DNA of 21,881 nucleotides from Alphaproteobacteria bacterium (GCA_029937205.1 JAPYQV010000004.1:1-21881); one strand, 5' to 3'. Counted from the first letter of the stretch, positions 1 to 7,309 are shown. The notes: generated by a model from the sequence alone, not told the origin. Program-made: numbers and translations.

Positions 1-166
1 AGAATGTCCCCTCGCCGCCAGCCATATCGTCGTCGGCATGGAACAACTTGCGATGACGAAAAATAAAGACGGGTCGGAAAACAACCTTGGCAAAAACCTG
101 CCGGAAGCAGGACGCGCCTATCACCCGATCGAACTCTTCGCCATGGCCTATGGCCTGGCCGGTTAG
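1..166 (+). CDS. C-terminal end of a CCG-type Fe-S (heterodisulfide reductase/GlpC-like) protein, partial
   Basis: The gene enters from the left edge; codons begin at base 2 and it stops with TAG at 164-166, leaving 54 residues. The fragment opens with E-C-P-L-A and ends with H-P-I-E-L-F-A-M-A-Y-G-L. This matches, from memory, the tail of cytosolic (Fe-S)-binding proteins of the GlpC/HdrD type, where the Cys before P-L-A is a cluster ligand. Such proteins are commonly encoded directly before a DUF3501 protein, often with a rubrerythrin upstream, and a DUF3501 gene follows here after 10 bp. The family is associated with redox or peroxide defence, but the exact reaction is not known to me. The call rests on a short tail plus context. 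Confidence 0.72.
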   Translation, partial: ECPLAASHIVVGMEQLAMTKNKDGSENNLGKNLPEAGRAYHPIELFAMAYGLAG

Positions 167-176
167 GAACAACACG

Positions 177-770
177 ATGCCTCAGAAACACGACATCTTG
201 CCCTCCGATATCATGGAGATGGCAGCCTACAGTGAAATTCGCGCGGCCCGGCGCATTGAAATTGGCCTCGTCAAGCGCGCACGGCGTTTGAGCGTCGGTC
301 CGTTCGCCACCTTCTATTTCGAGAATTACGACACCATGTGGATGCAAATCCACGAAATGTTGTTTGTCGAAAAAGGTGGTGACGATCAAATCGCCGGCGA
401 GCTGGAAGCCTATAATCCCTTGATTCCAAAGGGCAAGGAATTGATTGCCACGCTCATGTTTGAGATTCCCGATGCCGAGCGCCGGGCACGCGAACTGGCC
501 CGGCTTGGCGGCATTGAGGAGACCATCCGCCTTGAGCTCGATAGTCACGCCATCACCGCCGAGCCGCTTCAAGACGATGTCGAGCGCACCACCGACGCCG
601 GCAAGACGTCGGCGGTGCATTTCCTGCGCTTTGCCTTCACCGACGCCGACGTGGCGAAGTTCCGCGATCCTTCGGTGCGCGCGCTGATTTCTCTAAATCA
701 TTCCAACTATGGCCATATGGCCGTTATTCCTGAGAATACCCGAGACGCCCTCGGCCGGGATTTCGACTAG
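177..770 (+). CDS. DUF3501 family protein
   Basis: This 197-residue soluble protein has no signal peptide or membrane segment. Its pattern fits DUF3501: an N-terminal L-P-S-D-I segment, an R-R-x-x-x-I-x-L-x-K-R-x-R-R basic stretch, then V-G-P-F-A-T-F-Y-F-E-N-x-D-T, then Q-I-H-E-M-L, then Y-N-P-L-I-P. The biochemical role of the family is unknown. ATG at 177 is chosen because AGGA (165-168) lies 8 bases upstream and overlaps the stop of the preceding gene, so the two are almost certainly cotranscribed and coupled. The frame is open back to 87, but that start would lie deep inside the upstream gene. The stop codon TAG forms the left edge of the palindromic repeat at 767-872. Confidence 0.85.
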   Translation: MPQKHDILPSDIMEMAAYSEIRAARRIEIGLVKRARRLSVGPFATFYFENYDTMWMQIHEMLFVEKGGDDQIAGELEAYNPLIPKGKELIATLMFEIPDAERRARELARLGGIEETIRLELDSHAITAEPLQDDVERTTDAGKTSAVHFLRFAFTDADVAKFRDPSVRALISLNHSNYGHMAVIPENTRDALGRDFD

Positions 771-872
771 AGCAGTTCACGTTCGCATGCGCTCACACGA
801 ACTTCTCTAGCTCTCTGAAATTGAAGCAAAGCGTCGTCGCAGGTGATTCCAGCTGCTCGGGATTTGCTCTAG
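767..872. repeat. Palindromic intergenic repeat (MITE/REP-like) with 8-bp inverted ends
   Basis: The element is bounded by perfect inverted ends, CTAGAGCA (767-774) and TGCTCTAG (865-872). Its left part contains a degenerate internal hairpin: AGAGCAGTTCACGTTCG is partly mirrored by CGAAC-TT-CTCT near 798-810. The layout resembles short non-coding repeats scattered between genes in many alphaproteobacteria (from memory). It lies between two convergent genes and supplies the stop codon of the DUF3501 gene. Only one copy is visible in this window, so dispersal cannot be shown here. It might act as a bidirectional transcription end, but no T-tract is present. Confidence 0.55.
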
Positions 873-881
873 CGTTCCGGG

Positions 882-1388
882 CTATTTGATCGTTTCTCCC
901 GGATAGACGCCCCATAATCCGTCCTGTTGCGTCCAAGCGTCGGTCTCGTCATGGGCCACGTGGCACCAAGTGCCATCGCACGATATAATTTCCACCAGCA
1001 CCCCCCGCCCGGCACGAAACGTGCCGGGCGCATTGGCTTTCGGAGCGCGGCGAAACAATCGCTCTGGTTCGATCACAATGGCGGTGCGCCAACCGGACAA
1101 GAGTGAGCGATGAATCCATCCCACCACGCCCTCTGAATCGCGTACCCGGCGCCAATTATCAAACTCGGCAGTGATCTCCACAGGAAGCGCGCGGCGCTGA
1201 TATACCCATTCGATGGGATAGCGCGTGCCCGGCCCGGTGCGTAAATTCACCTCACTCGATTTCAGCGAAACAAAGTGTGGCAGCGGCAAGGCATCGTCGC
1301 GCGCCACGGCTGGACCTGACAGCGCCAGCGTGGCGGCCAGGAGGCAGCTCACGGCAAATATAAGAGCGATAAGGCGCACGAAAAACAT
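882..1388 (-). CDS. Secreted SH3-domain protein
   Basis: The protein has 168 residues. Residues 1-29 look like a Sec signal peptide: a positive start, a hydrophobic core at about 6-24, and an A-V-A cleavage site before R-D-D. Two bacterial SH3-like repeats follow, at about 40-105 (V-N-L-R-T-G-P-G-T-R-Y-P, then G-V-V-G-W-I-H) and about 108-165 (L-F-R-R-A-P, then W-C-H-V). Two cysteines, C137 and C142, lie five residues apart. Such periplasmic SH3 proteins are thought to bind peptidoglycan or other envelope partners; no catalytic residues are evident. ATG at 1388 is chosen because it starts the signal peptide; the frame runs open to 1493 with no signal-like sequence. The gene is divergent from the dehydrogenase at 1556, and the 167-bp gap should hold both promoters, though no convincing boxes were found. 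Confidence 0.82.
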   Translation of the reverse strand: MFFVRLIALIFAVSCLLAATLALSGPAVARDDALPLPHFVSLKSSEVNLRTGPGTRYPIEWVYQRRALPVEITAEFDNWRRVRDSEGVVGWIHRSLLSGWRTAIVIEPERLFRRAPKANAPGTFRAGRGVLVEIISCDGTWCHVAHDETDAWTQQDGLWGVYPGETIK

Positions 1389-1555
1389 TTGAACCAAATG
1401 ATCCTGGTAAACGGATATTATTCCCGGGCCGATTCTATACGAGATTGCGCGCGCCGCACTTGATTGTCTCGCGGAGCGCGCTTTGCTAAACAAGTAGTAT
1501 CACCTTCCCCGCCATACGCCACCCCGGGCGTCTGGGGGAGCAAACAGGAATAAAT

Positions 1556-2548
1556 ATGCCGTCGTCGAGCAAGAAACCCGTGGTTATCGTCACCCGCCGC
1601 CTGCCGGATCAAATTCAGGCGCGCATGATGGAGCTGTTCGACACACACTTGAACGATTCCGACACGGCGCTCAGCCAGGCCGAATTGATCGAGGCCGTGC
1701 AAAGCGCCGATGTGTTCGTGCCCACCGTCACCGACACGATCAATCGTGAGGTCATCGCGCAGGCCGGCGATCAGCTTAAATTGATCGCCAGTTTTGGTAC
1801 CGGCGTCGATCATATCGACCTGGACGCGGCCAAAGCGCGCGGCATTCTGGTGACCAACACGCCCGGCGTCCTAACCGAAGATACCGCGGATATGGCCATG
1901 TCGCTCATTCTGGCGGCGCCACGCCGCCTGGTTGAAGGCGACCGTCTGGCGCGCGGCGGCGCGTGGGGCGGCTGGGCACCGACCGCCATGCTCGGCCAGC
2001 GTATTTGGGGCAAACGGCTCGGCATCATCGGCATGGGCCGGATCGGCCAGGCGGTGGCGCGCCGCGCCCTCGGTTTCGGCCTCTCCATCCATTATCACAA
2101 CCGCAATCGCCTGCACGGCGAGATCGAGGAAGAACTCGAGGCCACCTGGTGGGAAAGCCTCGATCAGATGCTCGCCCATATGGACCTCATCACCATCCAT
2201 TGCCCGAGTACGCCGGCAACTTTTCATCTGCTCTCGGCCAGGCGCCTCAATCTCATTCGCGCCACCAGCTTTATCATCAACACATCGCGCGGCCATGCCA
2301 TCGACGAGGCCGCCTTGGCCAAGCTGATTGAAGACGGCAAAATCGCCGGCGCCGGCCTCGATGTTTATGAAAACGAACCGGCCATCAACCCAAAGCTCCT
2401 CAAGCTCGACAATGTCGTGCTCCTGCCGCATATGGGCTCGGCGACCCTGGAAGGTCGCCTCGATATGGGTGAAAAGGTGCTGATCAATATCCAAACCTGG
2501 GCCGATGGCCATATGCCGCCGGATCGCGTAATCGAAATCGAGAACTAA
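1556..2548 (+). CDS. D-2-hydroxyacid dehydrogenase (glyoxylate/hydroxypyruvate reductase type)
   Basis: This cytosolic NAD(P)H-dependent enzyme of 330 residues has the normal length for D-isomer-specific 2-hydroxyacid dehydrogenases. The substrate domain is split at about 1-105 and 300-330. The nucleotide-binding Rossmann domain contains G-M-G-R-I-G at 159-164. The catalytic triad is visible: Arg245 in N-T-S-R-G, Glu274 in Y-E-N-E-P and His292 in L-P-H-M-G. The subfamily resembles D-glycerate dehydrogenase/glyoxylate reductase, reducing hydroxypyruvate or glyoxylate, but substrate cannot be fixed from sequence alone. ATG 1556 has AGGA at 1546-1549, six bases upstream. A broken GST gene follows after 25 bp. 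Confidence 0.9.
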   Translation: MPSSSKKPVVIVTRRLPDQIQARMMELFDTHLNDSDTALSQAELIEAVQSADVFVPTVTDTINREVIAQAGDQLKLIASFGTGVDHIDLDAAKARGILVTNTPGVLTEDTADMAMSLILAAPRRLVEGDRLARGGAWGGWAPTAMLGQRIWGKRLGIIGMGRIGQAVARRALGFGLSIHYHNRNRLHGEIEEELEATWWESLDQMLAHMDLITIHCPSTPATFHLLSARRLNLIRATSFIINTSRGHAIDEAALAKLIEDGKIAGAGLDVYENEPAINPKLLKLDNVVLLPHMGSATLEGRLDMGEKVLINIQTWADGHMPPDRVIEIEN

Positions 2549-2573
2549 TACCAAGGAGCGATGATAATGACCC

Positions 2574-2935
2574 ATGATCAAGCTTTATGACTACCTTCCT
2601 TCCGGCAATGGATGTTTTTCGAGCAGTATGAACATGAGCCCAACATTGCCGTGGCGCGCCATTGGCTGTCACACGGCCCGATTGACGACGAAAGGCGGCA
2701 AGCTTTGGCAGAAAAGCAGACCCGCGGATCAGCCGTCCTCGCCCAGATGGACCGACATTTGAGCGATCGGCAATGGTTTGTCGGCGAGACCTGCTCGATC
2801 GCCGATATCGCGCTCTACGCCTACACACATGTCGCTCCGGAAGGCGGATTTGAGCTCGCGCCGTTCGGCCATGTGAATTCCTGGCTCGCGCGCATGGCCG
2901 GCCAGCCGAGGCATATCCCGATTACGAAAGGCTAG
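2574..2935 (+). pseudogene. Glutathione S-transferase remnant with internal deletion and frame change
   Basis: ATG at 2574 opens a GST-like N-terminus (M-I-K-L-Y-D-Y-L-P-S-G-N-G) that lasts only 13 codons. A different frame then carries a good GST C-terminal helical domain from about 2606 to the stop at 2933-2935 (Q-W-M-F-F-E-Q-Y-E-H-E-P-N, then V-G-E-T-C-S-I-A-D-I-A-L-Y-A-Y-T-H). The thioredoxin-like core, which should bind glutathione, is missing; from the usual GST layout some 70-80 residues are gone (inference). The join lies in GGCAATGG (2604-2611), which can be read as both the end of S-G-N-G and the start of Q-W. The downstream piece alone could be translated from ATG 2612 (107 residues) but could not be a normal transferase. 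AAGGAG at 2553-2558 is 15 bases from ATG 2574, rather far. Confidence 0.8.
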
Positions 2936-2942
2936 GCCGAGC

Positions 2943-3191
2943 CTACGATTTCCGCGCGGCCACGAATATACAGGTAATTTTCACGTCTCCGAGGGCGCGG
3001 CACGCCTCAAGCCGGTGCAGGCCCTCGACCAGGACAAAGCGGCCATCGCCTTTGCGTAGCTGTATCGGGACCTTCATACCCTCTTCGAGAATATCCTCCG
3101 CCAGGGCCGCGACCGTGGCTTCGTTCAGGGTCTTGCGCCGCTTTGTCGGGACGTAGATATCGTCGATATTGACGATTTCGTCTTTCAGCAT
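2943..3191 (-). CDS. Small ParB/sulfiredoxin-like domain protein
   Basis: The 82-residue protein consists of little more than a ParB N-terminal-like fold. It has an I-x-x-I-Y-V-P start, an L-A-E-D-I-L-E-E-G segment, V-P-I-Q-L-R (41-46), then the superfamily signature E-G-L-H-R-L-E-A (56-63), equivalent to the G-x-R/H-R-x-x-A box. It lacks the DNA-binding helix-turn-helix and dimer domains of true ParB, so a role in chromosome partition is unlikely. Relatives in the ParB/Srx superfamily can be nucleases, CTPases or sulfiredoxins; Cys64 and Cys74 are present but not in the sulfiredoxin position. It is the last gene of the coaBC-dut-rrf2-cysK-moeB run, 14 bp after moeB, and converges on the GST remnant 7 bp away. 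Function is unknown. Confidence 0.75.
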   Translation of the reverse strand: MLKDEIVNIDDIYVPTKRRKTLNEATVAALAEDILEEGMKVPIQLRKGDGRFVLVEGLHRLEACRALGDVKITCIFVAARKS

Positions 3192-3205
3192 CGCTCTCGC
3201 TCCCG

Positions 3206-4006
3206 CTATGCGCCGGCCAAGTGCGACGACAGATCTGTGATCGTCGGATTATCGCCACACAGCGGACAGGTCGGATCGGGCTTGACGTGCACATTTCGAA
3301 ATGTCGCGCTCAACGCGTCATAGATAATCAGCGTGCCGGACAGGCTGTCGCCGATACCCAGCAACTCCTTCAGCACCTCGGTCGATTGCAGCGAACCCAT
3401 GGAGCCGGCAACGGCACCAAGAATGCCACCCTCCGCACAGGACGGAATCAGGCCCGCCGGCGGCGGCTCCCGAAAGATGCAGCGATAACAGGGATGCGCG
3501 TCACCGGCATACGCCTTGAACGTCGATAGCTGTCCATCAAAGCGCAGGATCGCGGCCGAAACCAGCGTCCGTTCGGCAAAATAGCTGGCATCGTTGATCA
3601 AAAATCGGGTTTCGAAATTGTCGCTGCCGTCGGCCACCAAATCATAGGCGGAGATCATGTCGAGAGCGTTATCCGCGGTGAGGCGCGCTTCATGGCTGAT
3701 CACCGTCACGTCCGGATTGATCGCCTCGATGGCGCGCTTGGCGCTTTCGACTTTGGCGGTGCCAAGACCATCCGTGGTGTGAATCACCTGGCGCTGCAAA
3801 TTGGACAGGCTGACCCGGTCATCGTCTATGATGCCAAGCGTCCCCACACCGGCAGCGGCGAGATAGAGCAGAAGCGGCGAGCCCAGCCCGCCGGCGCCAA
3901 CTACGAGCACCTTCGAATCGAGCAGCTTGGCCTGCCCGTGCCCGCCCACTTCCTGCAGGATAATGTGGCGCGCATAGCGCTCAATCTGTGATTCGTTAAA
4001 GCTCAT
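3206..4006 (-). CDS. moeB: MoeB/ThiF/HesA-family E1-like adenylyltransferase
   Basis: This cytosolic enzyme uses ATP to adenylate the C-terminal glycine of a ubiquitin-like sulfur carrier (MoaD or ThiS). The 266 residues match single-domain MoeB/ThiF; there is no rhodanese domain. Visible features are the nucleotide loop G-A-G-G-L-G (37-42), L-Q-R-Q with Arg72, the catalytic D-G-S-D-N (126-130), a paired-cysteine zinc site C173-x2-C176 and C247-x2-C250, and S-C-A-E-G-G with Cys190, where ThiF forms its thiocarboxylate-transfer cysteine. MoeB and ThiF cannot be separated with certainty. No MoaD or ThiS gene lies nearby. It sits 21 bp after cysK and 14 bp before the ParB-like gene, so it is cotranscribed. 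The start has a weak GGAAA a few bases upstream. Confidence 0.87.
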   Translation of the reverse strand: MSFNESQIERYARHIILQEVGGHGQAKLLDSKVLVVGAGGLGSPLLLYLAAAGVGTLGIIDDDRVSLSNLQRQVIHTTDGLGTAKVESAKRAIEAINPDVTVISHEARLTADNALDMISAYDLVADGSDNFETRFLINDASYFAERTLVSAAILRFDGQLSTFKAYAGDAHPCYRCIFREPPPAGLIPSCAEGGILGAVAGSMGSLQSTEVLKELLGIGDSLSGTLIIYDALSATFRNVHVKPDPTCPLCGDNPTITDLSSHLAGA

Positions 4007-4027
4007 GCAAATTTCCGCAACCCGTTT

Positions 4028-5020
4028 CTATACACCGCTAAAGAGATCGGTCGATAAATAGCGCTCGGCGAACGAGGGAATTATGACCACAATCCGCTTG
4101 CCCGCCATCTCGGGCCGCGCGCCCACTTCGAGCGCGCCCGCCACCGCGGCGCCTGATGATATCCCCACCGGAATGCCCTCCAGCCGGGCGATCTGGCGCG
4201 CCGTCTCGAAGGCCGTTTCATTGCCGATGGACAGGATTTCGTCAATCGCTGACGGATCCAGGATGTCGGGCACGAATCCCGCGCCAATGCCCTGAATCTT
4301 GTGCGGCCCCGGCGTGCCGCCGGACAAAATCGCGCTGTCCTCGGGCTCGACCGCGACCACGTGTAAGTTCGGCAGGCGCGGCTTCAGCACTTGCGCGCAG
4401 CCGGTGATGGTTCCACCGGTACCGACGCCGGAGACCAGCACATCGAGCTTACCGTCACAGTCCGCCCAAATTTCCTCGGCCGTGGTGCGGCGGTGAATTT
4501 CCGGATTGGCGAGGTTTTCGAATTGCTGAAGCATCAACGCATCGTCATGTTCCGCGACGATTTCCTCGGCCCGCGCGAGCGCGCCTTTCATGCCTTTTTC
4601 CGGCGGCGTGAGTTCAATTTCCGCACCGAGCAGTTTGAGAATCTTGCGGCGCTCCTGGGACATACTCTCCGGCATGGTCAGGATCAGGCGGTAGCCTTTG
4701 GCGGCAGCCACAAATGCGAGCGCGATGCCGGTGTTTCCGGACGTTGGCTCGACCAATAACGTCTTTCCCGGAACCGCTTTTCCCACCGCCTCGGCGGCAT
4801 CGATCATGGCGAACCCGATACGGTCCTTGACCGAGGCCAAGGGATTGAAAAATTCGAGCTTGGCGATAATTTCCGCCGCGCAGCCTTGTTGCGCGGGCAA
4901 GCGGTTAAGCCGCACCAGCGGCGTTCCGCCCACGGTGGCGATGATATTTTCGTAAATTCGGCCGCGCGAAAAAAAATCTTGTTGCTTTTCCAAGGGCGTT
5001 TCCTCGGTCTCGATTTTCAT
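4028..5020 (-). CDS. cysK: Cysteine synthase A (O-acetylserine sulfhydrylase)
   Basis: CysK is a PLP enzyme that joins O-acetyl-L-serine and sulfide to make L-cysteine. The 330-residue protein shows Lys65 in N-P-L-A-S-V-K-D-R as the Schiff-base lysine, the substrate loop T-S-G-N-T-G (93-98), the phosphate-binding G-T-G-G-T (200-204) and P-V-G-I-S-S-G (284-290). The first 20 residues are an extra polar leader before the usual R-I-Y-E-N-I start. ATG at 5020 overlaps the TGA of the Rrf2 gene (ATGA), and no clear Shine-Dalgarno is seen, so translation is probably coupled to the regulator. The frame is open to 5083, but that would lie inside the Rrf2 gene. CysM cannot be wholly excluded, though the motifs favour CysK. 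Confidence 0.92.
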   Translation of the reverse strand: MKIETEETPLEKQQDFFSRGRIYENIIATVGGTPLVRLNRLPAQQGCAAEIIAKLEFFNPLASVKDRIGFAMIDAAEAVGKAVPGKTLLVEPTSGNTGIALAFVAAAKGYRLILTMPESMSQERRKILKLLGAEIELTPPEKGMKGALARAEEIVAEHDDALMLQQFENLANPEIHRRTTAEEIWADCDGKLDVLVSGVGTGGTITGCAQVLKPRLPNLHVVAVEPEDSAILSGGTPGPHKIQGIGAGFVPDILDPSAIDEILSIGNETAFETARQIARLEGIPVGISSGAAVAGALEVGARPEMAGKRIVVIIPSFAERYLSTDLFSGV

Positions 5021-5472
5021 ATGGTGAAGTCGGCGTTTATTTCGGAGGCGCGTTTGATGTTGAGGCCGGTCGCGCGGCGGCAAATATCCTCGATCGTAAT
5101 TTGATCGAGGCGAACCATCAAATCTTCCTGCATCTCACTCCATATGGGCTGAAGCACCTGGTCGGCCAATTCGGATGTGATTTCCTTCTCGCCGTCATCT
5201 TCCAAGCTCTCGAGCTCGCGTACCACCCGCGCGATCTGGCCGAGCGTAATACGCCGACGCTCGCGGGCCAGAAGATAGCCGCCGCGCGGCCCCCGCACAC
5301 CGCGCAGCACACCGGCACGCACCAGGCGCTGCATCACTTGTTCGAGGTAGCGGTGGGGTACGCCCTGACGTTTGGCGATCTCACGGCTGCGCACCGGTTC
5401 CGCACCACCGTTATAGGCAATATCGACAACCGATTCGACGGCATAGACGAGTTTTTTTGACGGATCGAGCAT
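5017..5472 (-). CDS. Rrf2-family transcriptional regulator (CymR-like, no Fe-S cysteines)
   Basis: The 151-residue protein has the Rrf2 winged helix-turn-helix. The recognition part lies at about 27-50 ([19 protein letters not shown]) and the wing at 57-70 ([12 protein letters not shown]). A dimerisation helix follows. It has a single cysteine, Cys131, so the three-cysteine cluster site of IscR and NsrR is absent. That places it nearer the CymR type, which in Bacillus controls cysteine metabolism and binds CysK as co-repressor (known). Its TGA overlaps the ATG of cysK, a context that suits a cysteine regulator. It starts 8 bp after dut. Whether it senses cysteine, O-acetylserine or something else is inference. 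Confidence 0.87.
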   Translation of the reverse strand: MLDPSKKLVYAVESVVDIAYNGGAEPVRSREIAKRQGVPHRYLEQVMQRLVRAGVLRGVRGPRGGYLLARERRRITLGQIARVVRELESLEDDGEKEITSELADQVLQPIWSEMQEDLMVRLDQITIEDICRRATGLNIKRASEINADFTI

Positions 5473-5480
5473 AGCGACCG

Positions 5481-5945
5481 CTATCCGCCCAGCCCGGTTG
5501 AGCCGAAGCCGCCTGCGCCGCGTTCACTCTCCGGCAAAGCATGTACCTCCGCCAATGAGGCACGGATAACCGGCGCAATGACCATCTGCGCGATGCGCAT
5601 GCCGCGTTTGAGGGTAAACGGCTGCTGACCGTGATTGACCAGGACGACCCCGATCTCACCGCGGTAATCCGAATCGATGGTGCCCGGGCTGTTGAGGATT
5701 GAAAGGCCATGTTTCAACGCCAGGCCAGAGCGCGGACGCACCTGCGCTTCATAGCCTTCGGGCAGGGCAATGGAAATCCCGCACGGCACAAGGTGGCGTT
5801 GTCCCGGCGCCAGTTCGACGTCCGCTCCGGCATCGATCGCGGCCACGAGATCGAGCCCGGCACTGCCCGCGCTGCCATAGGCGGGTAGCGCCAAATCCAT
5901 GCCGTGCGGCAACCGGCAGATGGGCAATTCAATTTCGCCGCTCAT
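5481..5945 (-). CDS. dut: Deoxyuridine 5'-triphosphate nucleotidohydrolase (dUTPase)
   Basis: Dut cleaves dUTP to dUMP and pyrophosphate, keeping uracil out of DNA and feeding dTMP synthesis. The 154 residues form a standard trimeric dUTPase with all five motifs: A-G-S-A-G-L-D-L (26-33), P-R-S-G-L-A (71-76), G-T-I-D-S-D-Y-R-G (88-96) with catalytic Asp91, R-I-A-Q-M-V-I-A-P (117-125) and the C-terminal lid [10 protein letters not shown] (142-151). ATG 5945 overlaps the stop of coaBC (ATGA). The frame extends to 6020 only because it runs inside coaBC. coaBC-dut adjacency is widespread in proteobacteria. Confidence 0.95.
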   Translation of the reverse strand: MSGEIELPICRLPHGMDLALPAYGSAGSAGLDLVAAIDAGADVELAPGQRHLVPCGISIALPEGYEAQVRPRSGLALKHGLSILNSPGTIDSDYRGEIGVVLVNHGQQPFTLKRGMRIAQMVIAPVIRASLAEVHALPESERGAGGFGSTGLGG

Positions 5946-7174
5946 GCCGCGCTCCCCAATGATTGGGCAATGCGCTCGGCCAGGCGCGCCGCCACTTCGA
6001 CCTTGCTGAACTCGGGCCATTCCTCGATGTTCGGCCCGGCCATTGGCTCGGCCTCTGAGCGGCTGATGAGATGAACCTTATTGTCGTCACCGCCGAATGT
6101 GCCGGTATCGGGCGACACGTCGTTTGCCAGGATCCAGTCGCATCCCTTCGACACCAGCTTGGCCGATGCATAGGCCAGGACATCGTCGGTCTCTGCGGCG
6201 AAGCCAATCACCAAGCGCGGGCGGTCATTCTCGCGCCCGGCGAGTGTTGCCAAAATATCGGAATTCTCGACCAGCGCCAGATTGGGCGCTGTGGAGGAAC
6301 TGCGCTTATCCTTCTTTATTTTCTGCGTCCCAGCTTCCGCCGGGCGCCAATCGGACACTGCCGCCGCGCATATGGCGACATCCACAGGAAGCGCCTTCAA
6401 ACACGCCTCCATCATGTCGCGCGCGGTCTCCACATGCACCATCTCCACCCCCGGCGGGTCGATTTCGCTGCTCGGCCCCGACACGAGGGTGACGGCGGCG
6501 CCGAGCCGGGCGCAGGCGCCGGCAATGGCATGGCCCTGCTTGCCGGAAGAGCGGTTGGCGATATAGCGCACCGGATCGATCGGCTCGTGGGTCGGGCCGC
6601 TGGTCACCAGCGCGCGGATTCCTGAGAGCGGACCGCCCAGGGCGGCCTCAATCGAGGCTAAAATGTCGACCGGCTCGGCCATCCGCCCGATACCGATTTC
6701 ACCTTCGGCAAGCTCGCCATGCGCCGGCCCAACGGTCATCACGCCATTGGCCTGCAACAGCGCTAAATTTCGCTTCGTTGCTGTATTGGCCCACATGCGG
6801 CTGTTCATCGCCGGCGCAATCAAAATAGGCCGGTCGGTGGCCAGCAAGGCCGTGGTCGCCAGATCGTCGGCAATGCCGTTCGCCATCTTGGCGAGAATAT
6901 CCGCCGTGGCTGGCGCGACCACCACAAGGTCGGTCTCCCGCGCCAGGCGGATATGGCCAATTTCACTTTCATCGGTCAGATAAAATAGATCGTCATAGAC
7001 CTTGTGCTGAGCCAGTGTCGCAACCGAAAGGGGGGTCACGAATTGAGCCCCGCCCTTGGTCAAAATCGGCCGCACTTGGGCACCGCGCCGACGCAGACCA
7101 CGGATGAGTTCCAAGCTTTTATAGGCCGCTATTCCGCCCGAAATAATGAGCAGAATTCGCATATTGTTCAGCAC
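5942..7174 (-). CDS. coaBC: Bifunctional phosphopantothenoylcysteine decarboxylase / phosphopantothenate-cysteine ligase
   Basis: CoaBC performs two steps of coenzyme A synthesis: CTP-dependent joining of cysteine to 4'-phosphopantothenate (CoaB, C-terminal half) and FMN-dependent decarboxylation (CoaC, N-terminal half). Of 410 residues, about 1-185 form the flavoprotein with active-site His74 in I-G-H-I-R-L and P-A-M-N (121-124). About 186-400 form CoaB with [27 protein letters not shown] and G-F-A-A-E-T. The loop before G-R-M (163-165) reads G-E-L-A-E-G, with Glu157 where E. coli has catalytic Cys158. GTG 7174 is preferred because AGGTGG lies 10 bases upstream; ATG 7162 is an alternative, 22 bases from that site. 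It heads the minus-strand operon. Confidence 0.93.
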   Translation of the reverse strand: MLNNMRILLIISGGIAAYKSLELIRGLRRRGAQVRPILTKGGAQFVTPLSVATLAQHKVYDDLFYLTDESEIGHIRLARETDLVVVAPATADILAKMANGIADDLATTALLATDRPILIAPAMNSRMWANTATKRNLALLQANGVMTVGPAHGELAEGEIGIGRMAEPVDILASIEAALGGPLSGIRALVTSGPTHEPIDPVRYIANRSSGKQGHAIAGACARLGAAVTLVSGPSSEIDPPGVEMVHVETARDMMEACLKALPVDVAICAAAVSDWRPAEAGTQKIKKDKRSSSTAPNLALVENSDILATLAGRENDRPRLVIGFAAETDDVLAYASAKLVSKGCDWILANDVSPDTGTFGGDDNKVHLISRSEAEPMAGPNIEEWPEFSKVEVAARLAERIAQSLGSAA

Positions 7175-7207
7175 GGACGTAAATCCACCTATTTCCCAAC
7201 AAGAATC

Positions 7208-7216
7208 TGTGGATAA
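7208..7216 (-). promoter_or_regulatory. Perfect consensus DnaA box upstream of coaBC
   Basis: TGTGGATAA at 7208-7216 is TTATCCACA on the minus strand, an exact match to the classic DnaA box. It lies 34 bases before the coaBC start in the 135-bp divergent gap with the PxpB-like gene, where a promoter is expected. It is the only perfect copy noticed in the window. It could let DnaA regulate the coaBC-dut operon, or it could be chance. Confidence 0.4.
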
Positions 7217-7250
7217 CCTAAATTGCTACCGAATAAAGGGCAAGCGGGGT

Positions 7251-7279
7251 TTGGACCGCTCAATCGAATGGGTTAGATT
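7251..7279 (+). promoter_or_regulatory. Possible promoter of the PxpB/PxpC-like pair
   Basis: TTGGAC (7251-7256) and TAGATT (7274-7279) are separated by exactly 17 bases and lie 30 bases before ATG 7310. The match to sigma-70 boxes is partial (three of six and four of six), so this is a weak call resting on spacing and position. Confidence 0.33.
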
Positions 7280-7309
7280 AGCCGGCAGTTGCCGGGAGCG
7301 TTGCGAACC

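Noticed and set aside
2943-3191. Chromosome-partition ParB
   Set aside because: Only 82 residues with no helix-turn-helix or dimer domain and no parA beside it.
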